Assembly (NCBI GenBank): GCA_964602415.1 | Contig: CAZRQL010000011.1 | Span: forward strand, 1 to 64,000 | Origin: CAZRQL01 sp964602415 | GTDB taxonomy: Bacteria > Bacteroidota > Bacteroidia > Cytophagales > Flammeovirgaceae | Direction: 5' to 3' | DNA: 64,000 bases | Shown here: positions 8,925 through 18,035 of the stretch, in pieces | Numbering within the stretch: position 1 is the first letter of the stretch | Layout: each line of letters begins with the position of its first letter | The notes under the pieces: generated by a model | What the model was told of the DNA's origin: nothing | What the model saw: only the letters and a program-made list of their open reading frames with translations | Databases searched by the model: none | Position numbers and translations under genes: made by a program

Positions 8925-9830
8925 TTAAAAATAACCTTGTTTTTTTCTGTCTTCCATGCTGGTTTCGGAGCGTTTGTCGTCAGCTCTCGTGCCTCTTTCC
9001 GTGTTTCTGGAGCTGGCCACTTCCATGATAATTTCCTCAATGGTCGAAGCGGTGGACTCTACCGCTCCCGTGATGGGCATGTCTCCGCAGGTACGGTACC
9101 TGACTATTTTTTTCATTATTACCTCATCGCCGCGCATTTGCAGGTAAGGAGATACAGCCAGCAAAGTACCGTTGCGTTCGATGACCTCTCTTTCGTGCGA
9201 AAAATACAGTTTGGGCAGGGGTATGTTTTCGTGCAGTATGTATTGCCACACATCTAACTCTGTCCAGTTGCTGATGGGAAATACCCTAAAGTGCTCTCCC
9301 ATATTTTTGCGGCCATTGAACAGATTCCAAAGTTCGGGACGTTGGTTTTTTGGGTCCCATTGCCCAAACTCATCCCGATGGGAAAAGAACCGCTCTTTGG
9401 CACGGGCTTTCTCTTCATCCCTGCGCGCTCCTCCCACACAAGCATCAAACTTGTATTTTTCTATGGTGTCCAGCAGCGTAACCGTCTGCAAAGCATTGCG
9501 GCTGGCATTGATGCCTGTCTCTTCTTTTACCCTACCGGTGTCGATAGACTCTTGTACCGAGCCTACTATGAGTTTGGCTCCGATGGTTTCTACCAACCAG
9601 TCTCTGTATTCCATGGTCTCAGGAAAATTGTGTCCTGTATCTATATGAACCAGTGGGAAGGGGATTTTGGCCGGCCAAAATGCTTTCCTTGCCAAATGGG
9701 TAACGACAATACTGTCTTTGCCGCCCGAAAACAATATGGCAGGGCGTTCAAATTGAGCCGCTACTTCGCGCAAAACAAATATAGACTCTGATTCCAACTC
9801 ACGAAGGTGGGTCAATTGGTATTTATTCAT
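8925..9830 (-). CDS. cysD: Sulfate adenylyltransferase, small subunit
   Basis: CysD is the catalytic adenylyltransferase subunit of ATP sulfurylase (ATP + sulfate to APS + PPi). It is a PP-loop ATP pyrophosphatase family member, with SGGKDS near residue 36 and the CysD-typical GGARRDEEKARAKER and EHFRVFPISNWTELDVW. The length of 301 residues is normal for the family. Its ATG overlaps the cysC stop by four bases (ATGA), suggesting translational coupling in the order cysQ-cysC-cysD-cysN. Confidence 0.95.
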   Translation of the reverse strand: MNKYQLTHLRELESESIFVLREVAAQFERPAILFSGGKDSIVVTHLARKAFWPAKIPFPLVHIDTGHNFPETMEYRDWLVETIGAKLIVGSVQESIDTGRVKEETGINASRNALQTVTLLDTIEKYKFDACVGGARRDEEKARAKERFFSHRDEFGQWDPKNQRPELWNLFNGRKNMGEHFRVFPISNWTELDVWQYILHENIPLPKLYFSHEREVIERNGTLLAVSPYLQMRGDEVIMKKIVRYRTCGDMPITGAVESTASTIEEIIMEVASSRNTERGTRADDKRSETSMEDRKKQGYF

Positions 9831-10426
9831 GACAAAATTTTAGGTAATACAAATTGTTCAATTTTATTTAACGATTCTTCTAAAGATTCTTGGTCGGTAT
9901 GAACGGTAAAATCAGGTTTTTGTGGAGCTTCAAAAGGTGAGCTGATACCTGTAAAGTTTGATATTTCTCCGGCGCGGGCTTTTTTGTAAAGGCCTTTTAC
10001 GTCGCGCTGTTCACAAACTTCGATGGGGCAAGAGACAAAAATTTCGAGGAAATTTTCGCTGCCCACGATGTTGCGAGCCTGTTCTCTATCTGCCTGAAAA
10101 GGTGAGATAAATGCAGTGAGAACTACGATTCCTGCATCGTTGAGCAGTTTGCTGACTTCGGCTATTCGCCTGATATTTTCCACCCTGCCCAAATCGCTAA
10201 AATCAAGGTCTTTGTTCAAACCGGCTCGGATGTTGTCGCCGTCCAAAATATAAGTATGGATGTTTTTTAGATGCAGTCTATATTCCAATGCAGAGGCCAG
10301 AGTAGATTTGCCGGAGCCTGAGAGTCCCGCAAACCATATAGTCTTAATGGCGTGCCCATTTTGGGCAATTCTATCTGCAACAGAAACTTTGTGTTTGTGC
10401 GGTATGATATGGAGTTTTTCAGACAT
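9827..10426 (-). CDS. cysC: Adenylylsulfate kinase
   Basis: APS kinase phosphorylates APS to PAPS, the sulfate donor of sulfotransferases. The Walker A motif is GLSGSGKST near residue 34, followed by the conserved LDGDNIRAGLNKDL and FISPFQADR segments. It is a single-domain enzyme of 199 residues. It lies 5 bases after cysQ and overlaps cysD by 4 bases. Its presence in a polysaccharide locus, without a PAPS reductase in the window, favours sulfation over cysteine synthesis. Confidence 0.95.
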   Translation of the reverse strand: MSEKLHIIPHKHKVSVADRIAQNGHAIKTIWFAGLSGSGKSTLASALEYRLHLKNIHTYILDGDNIRAGLNKDLDFSDLGRVENIRRIAEVSKLLNDAGIVVLTAFISPFQADREQARNIVGSENFLEIFVSCPIEVCEQRDVKGLYKKARAGEISNFTGISSPFEAPQKPDFTVHTDQESLEESLNKIEQFVLPKILS

Positions 10427-10431
10427 AAGGC

Positions 10432-11211
10432 TTACGATTTAACAACAAACCAAGGGTTGAGCAAATTTTCTTTGTTGTAAACCAACTCTTGGTTGGTTTT
10501 TGCATCAACAACACTACAGCCTGCTGCCTTGGCAATAGCATGGGCTGCCGCTGTGTCCCATTCCATAGTAGGGGCCAAACGGGGATAGATTTGTGCGTTC
10601 CCTTCAGCAATCAAACACAGTTTGAGCGATGAACCCATCGAAACAAAAGCTATCTCACCTTTTTCTTTTTTTATCTGTTCCACAAATTCATCTGTTTCGG
10701 GTGAACTATGGCTGCGGCTGCCCACTATTTTGTAGGGAATGGCATCCTTTATCGGCTGTATGGCGGTTTTTCTCTCTAAAATAGATTCCACCGATTCGTC
10801 AGGCGCAATATTTTCTACTTTGAAAGCTCCTTTGTCCGCTTCTCCCCAATACAGCGAACCAATAGCGGGGGCATACACCACCCCCATCACAGGCAAATGT
10901 CCGTCAACAAGAGCTATATTTACTGTAAATTCGCCATTTTTTTTGATAAACTCTTTTGTCCCATCCAGCGGATCTACCAACCAAAAGCGTGGCCATTGCC
11001 TTCTATGAGCGTATTCAATGGCTTTTCCCTCTTCGCTTAAAATGGGGATATTGGTTGGGGACAGGTGCCGCACAATAGTTTGGTGGGCTAATTTATCGGC
11101 TTTGGTCAGTGGGGAATTGTCTTGTTTCATCTCAACCTCAACCGTATTTGCGTAAACCTCCATGATGCGCTTTCCGGCTTCAAGTGCCGCTACAATTGCT
11201 AAATTAATCAT
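10432..11211 (-). CDS. cysQ: 3'(2'),5'-bisphosphate nucleotidase
   Basis: CysQ hydrolyses 3'-phosphoadenosine 5'-phosphate (PAP), the product left after a sulfotransferase has used PAPS. The inositol-monophosphatase fold shows its metal-binding signature DPLDGTKEF near residue 80, SEEGKAIEY before it and MEWDTAAAHAIAKAAG near the C-terminus. The length is 259 residues. Its start overlaps the end of the upstream DUF4838 gene by 8 bases, which ties the sulfate-activation genes to the polysaccharide locus. Confidence 0.93.
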   Translation of the reverse strand: MINLAIVAALEAGKRIMEVYANTVEVEMKQDNSPLTKADKLAHQTIVRHLSPTNIPILSEEGKAIEYAHRRQWPRFWLVDPLDGTKEFIKKNGEFTVNIALVDGHLPVMGVVYAPAIGSLYWGEADKGAFKVENIAPDESVESILERKTAIQPIKDAIPYKIVGSRSHSSPETDEFVEQIKKEKGEIAFVSMGSSLKLCLIAEGNAQIYPRLAPTMEWDTAAAHAIAKAAGCSVVDAKTNQELVYNKENLLNPWFVVKS

Positions 11212-12976
11212 CGTTTTGTTCTTCTTCTTGCCAAATTTTATTTTTATGGTCTTCTTTTTGATAGCCTGATTTTTTATACTTGCTAACTGCTCCGCTTACT
11301 CTTTTGTGGTCAAATGAGTACGGATATGCCTTTGAGAGTTTGTCCAATTCTTGTATAAATTTCACTGAAATCTTTTTGTCATTAGGATTTTTGACTATCT
11401 GTTTAGAGTATTCAAATGTCTTTTTTGATAGTTCAAAACCCGACAAATACCACAGTGCGGCTTTTTTTTGTTGCTCGGTGAGCTTATTGAGGTTTGTCTT
11501 GGCCAAAATGGCTTGCATGGCGGCAATATCTTTTTCATTTACGTGCTGTGCAAAGCCCTCAAATCCTTTAGAACCGGTTATTTCTTTAGATTTTTGGGGG
11601 TCTGTACCCACAATTTTATTGTAGAGCTTATTGCAATAATTTTGGTATTCTTTTATTGGATTAGCAAAGTCACCAAATACTTCATAGTATTCTTCTTTTA
11701 TTTGATATAACGATTTGTCGCTGTAAGACATTCTGGCGATCACATAGTATTGAAATCCTTTTGTTGACCACATATTTTGAAGTACATCGAAATAAAAGCC
11801 TGCCATTCCATTTTGTTTGGCAAACTCAAAAAATTCAAACTGCTCATCGTAATTGCTTAAACAAGTAAACATTCCTTTTCCAAACCAGTTAGGTCTTAAT
11901 ATAAGTTTTGCGCCTGTGCTGCGCCAACGATTCCAGTTTTCGGTCTCTTCTTGATAAGGATAGAGCCTACATACGTAGTTGAAGACAAAATTTCTTCCAT
12001 CCCAAGTGTAGTTTTCTGGGAAGATGTAATATGAAGAATAAATATTACTGAGGAAATCAGTTTGCTTTTTAGGATAGTTAATTTTTTTATCTAAAGCCGA
12101 CCAAAACTTCAAATAATGCTCTGTCAATGAATAATCACCTCTCCAAACCTTCAAAGGGTCTTTATCCGGCAATAGAGAAGGTTCAAAACCTCGTCCGTCT
12201 GGTGGAGCAATGTGATAAATGCCATTACTGGGTTGATTTTTGAAATCCTGTACAACAACTTCTAAAAATTCAGGTGAGTTGATTTTAAACTTAATTTGAT
12301 TATGATCTTTATTTTTTCTAAAAGGAACAGGGTCAGTGGCTACCAAATGTGGATACTTTTCCTCCCATCCATGAAAAGCATGTGCTGTTTTGTACTTACT
12401 TTTATTATGAATTCTGTGTCGAATAAGCCAACGTTTTACCTCACTTGGGAGGCGTACATAAAGAACGTCAGAAAACATTGTGCGTTGCTCTAATTTGCTC
12501 TTCCATCTGAAGTCCCAATTATCTGTTTCAATAGAAGACTTGGTTTCTAAAAATGTGCCTTCCTCTCCCGGCCAAAGCCATTTTGCACCAATACTTTTTT
12601 CCAAAAAATGACAAACGGCATAGTGTACAGCGGGTTTCTCTTCGTTATCGTTAGCCACTAAAATCAGTTTGCTACCTACTGTCTTTATTAAAAATTCTTC
12701 CGGCTCAAGTTGGGAAATTTCCTTTTCTAATTCTTTGGTGGCTAGACTTTTACCGACAGCTATGATTCGTGTTTTGGGGGGCAAAGAACCAAATTCGGTA
12801 TCATGCACAATGGGGTATTCTTTGTTGGTAGATTTTTTTAGATGCCATACCAAATCTTTTGCGGCTTCTTGTACGTAAACAGGGGCATCTTTCGCTATTA
12901 CAACGGAAATATTTTGCCTGCCAAAAAGTTGTGTACAATAAAAAAAGCTAACAATAGTAAGAAAGTATTTCATCAT
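11204..12976 (-). CDS. Exported DUF4838-family protein, glycoside-hydrolase-like
   Basis: This is a protein of about 590 residues with an N-terminal signal peptide (MMKYFLTIVSFFYCTQLFG). An N-terminal alpha/beta domain follows (SVVIAKDAPVYVQEAAKDL), like the non-catalytic N-terminal domain of GH67 and GH20 enzymes. Then comes a DUF4838-like region (for example WRGDYSLTEHYLKFWSALD). DUF4838 proteins are often found with polysaccharide genes; catalytic activity is unproven and I could not assign catalytic residues. The start at the double Met (12976) is preferred because it yields a proper signal peptide; the frame is open upstream to 13081. It overlaps cysQ by 8 bases. A role in trimming or modifying the exported polymer is inference. 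Confidence 0.75.
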   Translation of the reverse strand: MMKYFLTIVSFFYCTQLFGRQNISVVIAKDAPVYVQEAAKDLVWHLKKSTNKEYPIVHDTEFGSLPPKTRIIAVGKSLATKELEKEISQLEPEEFLIKTVGSKLILVANDNEEKPAVHYAVCHFLEKSIGAKWLWPGEEGTFLETKSSIETDNWDFRWKSKLEQRTMFSDVLYVRLPSEVKRWLIRHRIHNKSKYKTAHAFHGWEEKYPHLVATDPVPFRKNKDHNQIKFKINSPEFLEVVVQDFKNQPSNGIYHIAPPDGRGFEPSLLPDKDPLKVWRGDYSLTEHYLKFWSALDKKINYPKKQTDFLSNIYSSYYIFPENYTWDGRNFVFNYVCRLYPYQEETENWNRWRSTGAKLILRPNWFGKGMFTCLSNYDEQFEFFEFAKQNGMAGFYFDVLQNMWSTKGFQYYVIARMSYSDKSLYQIKEEYYEVFGDFANPIKEYQNYCNKLYNKIVGTDPQKSKEITGSKGFEGFAQHVNEKDIAAMQAILAKTNLNKLTEQQKKAALWYLSGFELSKKTFEYSKQIVKNPNDKKISVKFIQELDKLSKAYPYSFDHKRVSGAVSKYKKSGYQKEDHKNKIWQEEEQNDD

Positions 12977-13064
12977 AAAAATCAAGTTAAATAAAAAACT
13001 AATTTTTTTTGGAATTAAAACTTTAAAAATATTTACTCTAATTCCAATAAAAATATACAAAAAA

Positions 13065-14222
13065 CTACTCTTCTTGCACAAAAACTTTATGCCCGCTTTT
13101 GGCCAAAGTCAAATCTCTTTGAAATAATTTTATATCAGAAGTAACCATTTCTTGCACCAGCTTACTGAGATTATATTTTGGTTTCCAGCCCAACTGTTGT
13201 TGAGCTTTACTGGGGTCACCAATAAGTAGTTCTACTTCTGTTGGCCTAAAATACCGCGAATCAACTGCGACCACTTCGCTGCCGTTTGCCAGATTAATCG
13301 GCATTTTGGTAGCATTGCCCGTTACTTCACGGTATTTGGCTTCATCAACAGAGTTGACAAAGCCTCTCTCTTCGACTCCCGTGCCTTTAAAAACCACTTC
13401 AACCCCTGCTTCTGCAAATGCCATCCTGATAAACTCTCTTACGGCAGTCGTGACACCGGTAGCAATCACATAATCATCGGGTTTGTCTTGTTGTAAAATT
13501 AGCCACATGGCTTCAACATAGTCTTTGGCATGTCCCCAATCTCTTTGGGCATCTAAATTTCCAATATAAAATTTATCTTGCAGCCCCAGAGCTATTTTGG
13601 CTACGGCACGGGTGATTTTGCGGGTAACAAACGTTTCTCCGCGCAAAGGGGATTCATGGTTGAATAAAATACCGTTGCAGGCAAACATATCGTAGGCCTC
13701 TCTATAATTGATGGTTATCCAATAAGCATACAATTTGGCCACAGCATAAGGCGAACGAGGATAGAAAGGGGTTTTTTCCGATTGCGGTACTTGCTGAACC
13801 AAACCATATAGTTCAGAGGTTGAGGCTTGGTATATTCTGGTCTTTTTTTCCATCCCCAGAAGTCTTACGGCTTCTAAAATCCTAAGTGTACCGATACCGT
13901 CTGTGTTGGCCGTGTATTCTGGTGTATCAAAACTCACCTTTACGTGAGACATGGCCGCCAAGTTGTAAATCTCGTCAGGTTGGGTTTCTTGTATGATTCT
14001 GGTGAGGTTCATCGAATCGGTCATATCCCCGTAGTGGAGTTTGAATTTTATGTCCGTGCTGTGAGGGTCTTGGTAGATATGGTCAATCCTATCGGTATTA
14101 AAAAGTGAGGCACGTCTTTTAATGCCATGTACAATATACCCTTTTTCCAGCAACAAATCAGCAAGATAAGCTCCGTCCTGCCCTGTAATACCAGTTACTA
14201 ATGCTATTTTTTGTTTTTTCAT
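13065..14222 (-). CDS. gmd: GDP-mannose 4,6-dehydratase
   Basis: Gmd converts GDP-D-mannose to GDP-4-keto-6-deoxymannose, the first step to GDP-L-fucose. This extended short-chain dehydrogenase has the NADP-binding GITGQDGAYLADLL at the N-terminus, the Gmd-typical KRRASLFNTDRIDH, STSELYG and the catalytic pair in SPYAVAKLYAYW (YxxxK). The length of 385 residues is normal. It is followed in the pathway by the adjacent upstream gene fcl (start at 15195), with a gap of 22 bases. Confidence 0.96.
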   Translation of the reverse strand: MKKQKIALVTGITGQDGAYLADLLLEKGYIVHGIKRRASLFNTDRIDHIYQDPHSTDIKFKLHYGDMTDSMNLTRIIQETQPDEIYNLAAMSHVKVSFDTPEYTANTDGIGTLRILEAVRLLGMEKKTRIYQASTSELYGLVQQVPQSEKTPFYPRSPYAVAKLYAYWITINYREAYDMFACNGILFNHESPLRGETFVTRKITRAVAKIALGLQDKFYIGNLDAQRDWGHAKDYVEAMWLILQQDKPDDYVIATGVTTAVREFIRMAFAEAGVEVVFKGTGVEERGFVNSVDEAKYREVTGNATKMPINLANGSEVVAVDSRYFRPTEVELLIGDPSKAQQQLGWKPKYNLSKLVQEMVTSDIKLFQRDLTLAKSGHKVFVQEE

Positions 14223-14244
14223 CTCATTAATTAATAAATATTTA

Positions 14245-15195
14245 TTAAAGTGTTACCGATTTATAGCTGTTTAAATTCTGTAAAAACCAGTGATAAGTAT
14301 CGTCAATACCCTTATATAGTTCTATTTCGGCCTTCCATCCCAATTTATTTAGTTTTTCAACGCTCAAGAGTTTGCGCGGAGTTCCGTCGGGCTTAGTTTC
14401 ATCCCAAACTATTTCTCCTTCATGTCCTACGACTTTTTGAATCAGCAGTGCCAATTCCTTAATGGATAAATCATTGCCTGTTCCCACGTTGTAAAGATTA
14501 TCAGGAAGGGTGTTTTCTATGGCAAACAGTACAGCTTTTGCCAAATCGTCCACATGCAAAAACTCTCTCAGCGGGGTTCCTGTTCCCCAAAGCACAACCG
14601 TCGAATGAGAGTTTTCTTTGGCCTCATGAAACTTCCTAATCATGGCAGGCAGCACATGCGAGGTCTTTAAATCAAAGTTGTCATTGGGGCCATACAGATT
14701 GGTAGGCATCAAACTGACAAAATCCTTACCAAATTGTTTGCGAATGGCCTCACAAGCCTTTACACCTGATATTTTGGCGATGGCATACCATTCATTGGTG
14801 GGTTCTAAGCTATCTGTAAGCAAATAGGATTCTTTCAGAGGTTGCGGAGCAAATTTGGGATAGATGCACGAACTACCTAAAAATATAAATTTATTGACTC
14901 CATTTTTTAATGAAGCATCAATTAAATTATTCTGAATTTGCATATTTTCCATCAAAAAATTGTATGGAAAATCATTGTTTGCCAAAATGCCGCCTACCCT
15001 GGCTGCCGCATCTACTACTACATCAATTTTTGTTTGGTTAAATAGTGAATTGACTTCATTTTGGTTGCGCAAATCCAACTCTTTGCTGTCGTAATAGATA
15101 AAATTGTTATATCCGCTTTTTTTAAGCAAACGCAGTACCGCAGAGCCCACCATTCCCTTATGGCCTGCAACGTAGATAATTAAATTTTTATCCAT
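14245..15195 (-). CDS. fcl: GDP-L-fucose synthase
   Basis: This bifunctional epimerase/reductase makes GDP-L-fucose from the Gmd product. It shows AGHKGMVGSAVLRLL (nucleotide binding), SSCIYPKFAPQPLKE and the YAIAKISG YxxxK motif. Family-typical segments NLYGPNDNFD and DGTPRKLLSVEKL are present. The length is 316 residues. It lies between ugd and gmd, so fucose is very probably a component of the polysaccharide made by this locus. Confidence 0.95.
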   Translation of the reverse strand: MDKNLIIYVAGHKGMVGSAVLRLLKKSGYNNFIYYDSKELDLRNQNEVNSLFNQTKIDVVVDAAARVGGILANNDFPYNFLMENMQIQNNLIDASLKNGVNKFIFLGSSCIYPKFAPQPLKESYLLTDSLEPTNEWYAIAKISGVKACEAIRKQFGKDFVSLMPTNLYGPNDNFDLKTSHVLPAMIRKFHEAKENSHSTVVLWGTGTPLREFLHVDDLAKAVLFAIENTLPDNLYNVGTGNDLSIKELALLIQKVVGHEGEIVWDETKPDGTPRKLLSVEKLNKLGWKAEIELYKGIDDTYHWFLQNLNSYKSVTL

Positions 15196-15204
15196 TAGTT
15201 AGTA

Positions 15205-16602
15205 CTAACCTATTCCAATACCATAATACAAAAACCCAATTTCTTTGAGTTTTGGAGCATCTAAAATATTCCTGCCATCAAAAATAAACGCCGGCTTGAG
15301 CATATTGTCGTATATTCTTTGCCAATCCAACTCTTTGAACTCGTCCCATTCGGTCAAAACAGCGATAGCGTGTGAATGATGGCAAGCCTGATAGGCATCT
15401 TCATAGGTGCTAAGATGAAGGGTATTTTCTTCTTCGGTGCGGGTCTGTAAATAATTCAAATCTGCAAGCATCTTTTTACTTTCAACTTTAGGATCATAAA
15501 CAGCGATGTTTGCTTTTTCACTGATGAGCATATCGGCTACATAGATAGCGGCTGATTCCCTTGTGTCATTGGTATCTTTTTTGAATGCCCAGCCAAGAAA
15601 GGCAATTTTTTTGCCTGAGACCGTGTTGTACAGGGTTTTGACTATGTTTCTGGCAAAGCGGGCTTTCTGGTGGTCGTTCATAACAACCACTTGCTCCCAA
15701 TAGTCGGCTACCTCATTGAGACCGTAGCTTCTGGCGATATAAACCAAGTTGAGTATATCTTTTTGAAAACAAGAACCACCAAATCCCACCGAAGATTTCA
15801 AAAATTTAGGCCCGATTCTACTGTCCAAACCGATGGCTTTTGCTACTTCATTCACATTAGCCCCCGTCTTTTCGCAAAGTTCAGAAATTGCGTTTACTGA
15901 TGAGACGCGCTGAGCCAAAAAAGCATTGGCAGTAAGTTTTGAAAGTTCTGATGACCACACATTGGTGGTAAGTATCTTTTCTTTTGGTAGCCAATGGGCA
16001 TAAACATCGACCAGTGCTTGGACAGCAAGTTGTCCTTCTTCGTCTTGGTCGCCGCCGATTAGCACGCGGTCCGCATACAGTAGGTCATTTATTGCTGTTC
16101 CCTCAGCCAAAAATTCAGGGTTGGATAAGACCTGAAAGTTTACCCCGTTGCCGGTATTGTCTAATATGCTTTTAATCGCAGCCGCAGTTCTAACCGGAAG
16201 CGTGGATTTTTCTACCACTATTTTATCGCTTTTGGCTACGGAGGCTATTTGACGAGCGCAAAGCTCGATAAACTTCAAATCTGCCGCCATTCCTTTGCCT
16301 ATTCCGTAGGTTTTGGTAGGTGTATTGACAGCTATGAACACCATTTCGGCCTCGTCTATGGCTTTATCTACATCAGTAGAAAAAAACAAATTGCGTCCCC
16401 TGGTTTCTGCTACCACCTCTTTGAGTCCCGGTTCGTAAACAGGAAGTTTGTCCAAATCTGCATCATTCCATGCCGCTATTCTTTCCTTGTTAACGTCAAC
16501 TACCGTTATTGTAATTTCGGGGCATTTAAGTGCAATAACTGCCATGGTTGGACCACCTACGTATCCGGCTCCAATGCAGCATATTTTATTAACTTTATTC
16601 AT
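15205..16602 (-). CDS. ugd: UDP-glucose 6-dehydrogenase, animal/plant-like type
   Basis: This enzyme oxidises UDP-glucose to UDP-glucuronate with two NAD. It opens with CCIGAGYVGGPTMAVIA and carries VNTPTKTYGIGKG, NPEFLAEGTAI and the catalytic cysteine in GFGGSCFQKD. These segments and the 465-residue length match the eukaryotic-type UGDH branch more closely than the shorter E. coli type. It supplies UDP-glucuronate to the polymer and possibly to the 4-epimerase-like enzyme at 35210-36277. It is 9 bases from the fcl start and 8 bases from the end of the NeuD-like gene. Confidence 0.95.
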   Translation of the reverse strand: MNKVNKICCIGAGYVGGPTMAVIALKCPEITITVVDVNKERIAAWNDADLDKLPVYEPGLKEVVAETRGRNLFFSTDVDKAIDEAEMVFIAVNTPTKTYGIGKGMAADLKFIELCARQIASVAKSDKIVVEKSTLPVRTAAAIKSILDNTGNGVNFQVLSNPEFLAEGTAINDLLYADRVLIGGDQDEEGQLAVQALVDVYAHWLPKEKILTTNVWSSELSKLTANAFLAQRVSSVNAISELCEKTGANVNEVAKAIGLDSRIGPKFLKSSVGFGGSCFQKDILNLVYIARSYGLNEVADYWEQVVVMNDHQKARFARNIVKTLYNTVSGKKIAFLGWAFKKDTNDTRESAAIYVADMLISEKANIAVYDPKVESKKMLADLNYLQTRTEEENTLHLSTYEDAYQACHHSHAIAVLTEWDEFKELDWQRIYDNMLKPAFIFDGRNILDAPKLKEIGFLYYGIGIG

Positions 16603-16610
16603 AAAAACAA

Positions 16611-17264
16611 TTATTCAGAAATTTTGATGATTCTTTCGTTAAAGCGATTAAAAACAGTTTGATTGTCTCCTATATTTTTATAGATTATTGTACCGGCTCC
16701 AATTTTATTGTTGTTTCCAACTACGATTGAGGGTATGGTGGCACTATTGACTCCAAACATGTTTTCATTGCCGACAGTAGTGTGTCCTGAGAGTGCCACT
16801 TGTGGACTGATAAAATTATAGTTTCCAATTACCGTATCATGCCCAATGGTACAACGCGAATTGAGTATATTAAAGTCCCCGATTCTAACCATAGGCCCCA
16901 CAGAAGCATTGTGAGAGATTAATACCCCCTCGCCTATTTTGGCAGATGGTGAAATAAGCGCAGTGGGATGAATTAAGCCCGTAAATTTTGCACCCTGTAA
17001 TTTGAATTTTTCTACAATTGGCCTCCTATAAGCTACATTAGCTATTCCCATCAAATAATAAACATCTGTAAGAATATTATGGTCAGATATTTTACCTAAA
17101 TAAGGCTCACTATATTCGTACTGGCTGTGGATGTTTTCATCATCATCAATAAAGCCTACCACTTCTATTTGTTCCTCATTTTGGCTCTTATTGTAGAAGC
17201 GAACATAATCCCTGACTTCGGCTGCGTGACCGCCCGCCCCGATAATTAAAACATATTTCTTCAT
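16611..17264 (-). CDS. NeuD/PglD-family sugar O- or N-acyltransferase
   Basis: The N-terminal half (YVLIIGAGGHAAEVRDYV) is the Rossmann-like nucleotide-sugar-binding domain of the NeuD/PglD family. The C-terminal half is a left-handed beta helix of hexapeptide repeats (for example GEGVLISHNASVGPMVRIGD and IGAGTIIYKN). Such enzymes transfer an acetyl or other acyl group to a sugar. The donor here may be acetyl-CoA or, given the neighbouring ACP and ketoacyl synthase genes, an acyl-ACP; the latter is inference. The protein has 217 residues and lies 12 bases after the SDR gene. Confidence 0.85.
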   Translation of the reverse strand: MKKYVLIIGAGGHAAEVRDYVRFYNKSQNEEQIEVVGFIDDDENIHSQYEYSEPYLGKISDHNILTDVYYLMGIANVAYRRPIVEKFKLQGAKFTGLIHPTALISPSAKIGEGVLISHNASVGPMVRIGDFNILNSRCTIGHDTVIGNYNFISPQVALSGHTTVGNENMFGVNSATIPSIVVGNNNKIGAGTIIYKNIGDNQTVFNRFNERIIKISE

Positions 17265-17276
17265 AACAATTAAATT

Positions 17277-18035
17277 TTATCTTGCAGAATAACCTCCATC
17301 TATTACCAACTCTGTTCCGGTAATCCAACCGGAATCATCTGATAATAAAAAAATAACCGCCGGACTAATATCTTCGGGTTTACCTATACCCATAGGGTGG
17401 AGTGCCTCGATTTTAGACAAGCTCTCTTCAGATTGCGCATAATCCTGTTTCATAACCATAGGGGTTTGAACCACTCCGGGAGACACACAATTAAATCGAA
17501 TTTTTTTAGGCGCGTATTCAATGGCCAAACTTTTTGAAGCGGCCAAAAGAGCCCCTTTGGTAAGCCCATAAAGCGTTTTTCCACTTTCACCCAATTGAGC
17601 CATAACAGAGGTAAAGAAAATAACCGATCCGCCATTTTCATTAAAATTACCTTTTTTTAATAAATTTTTGGTTAAAAAAATAGCAGAAAAAATATTTGTA
17701 TAAATAAAATTATCGAACTTTGATTGCGAGAGAGAGCGAAATGGCAAAGTAGTAGAAATTCCGGCTGCATGAACGATGCCATCTACTTGCCCAAACTCAT
17801 TGATTGCTTGCTCAGTAACCAACTCTATTGACTCAGCTGCCGTCAAATCCGCCTCAATCGTCCTGATATACCCATCGGTGGACAATATTGTATTTTCAGT
17901 ATCGCTAAGCCTATTTTTATCTCTGCCTACTATCAAAACCTTAGCCCCCATCTTACAGCAATCAATGGCTATTTGTCTGCCTATACCCGAACTGCCACCG
18001 GTTATTACTATTTTTTTATTTTCGATGCTAAACAT
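17277..18035 (-). CDS. SDR-family oxidoreductase (FabG-like)
   Basis: This is a classical short-chain dehydrogenase of 252 residues. It shows TGGSSGIGRQIA (cofactor loop), HAAGIS (the NAG-like motif), TSVMAQLGESGKTLYGLTKGA (catalytic Ser, Tyr and Lys) and a C-terminus typical of FabG-like proteins (ELVIDGGYSAR). Its start overlaps the ketoacyl synthase stop (TAATG). With that gene and the ACP it could reduce a 3-ketoacyl-ACP to a 3-hydroxyacyl-ACP. An alternative is a sugar ketoreductase. The specific substrate is inferred from context. Confidence 0.82.
   Translation of the reverse strand: MFSIENKKIVITGGSSGIGRQIAIDCCKMGAKVLIVGRDKNRLSDTENTILSTDGYIRTIEADLTAAESIELVTEQAINEFGQVDGIVHAAGISTTLPFRSLSQSKFDNFIYTNIFSAIFLTKNLLKKGNFNENGGSVIFFTSVMAQLGESGKTLYGLTKGALLAASKSLAIEYAPKKIRFNCVSPGVVQTPMVMKQDYAQSEESLSKIEALHPMGIGKPEDISPAVIFLLSDDSGWITGTELVIDGGYSAR

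Noticed and set aside
7647..11211. cysQCDN as an ordinary sulfate-assimilation operon unrelated to the locus
   Set aside because: It cannot be excluded, but the 8-base overlap with the DUF4838 gene, absence of reductase genes here and three sulfotransferases in the same run favour sulfation.
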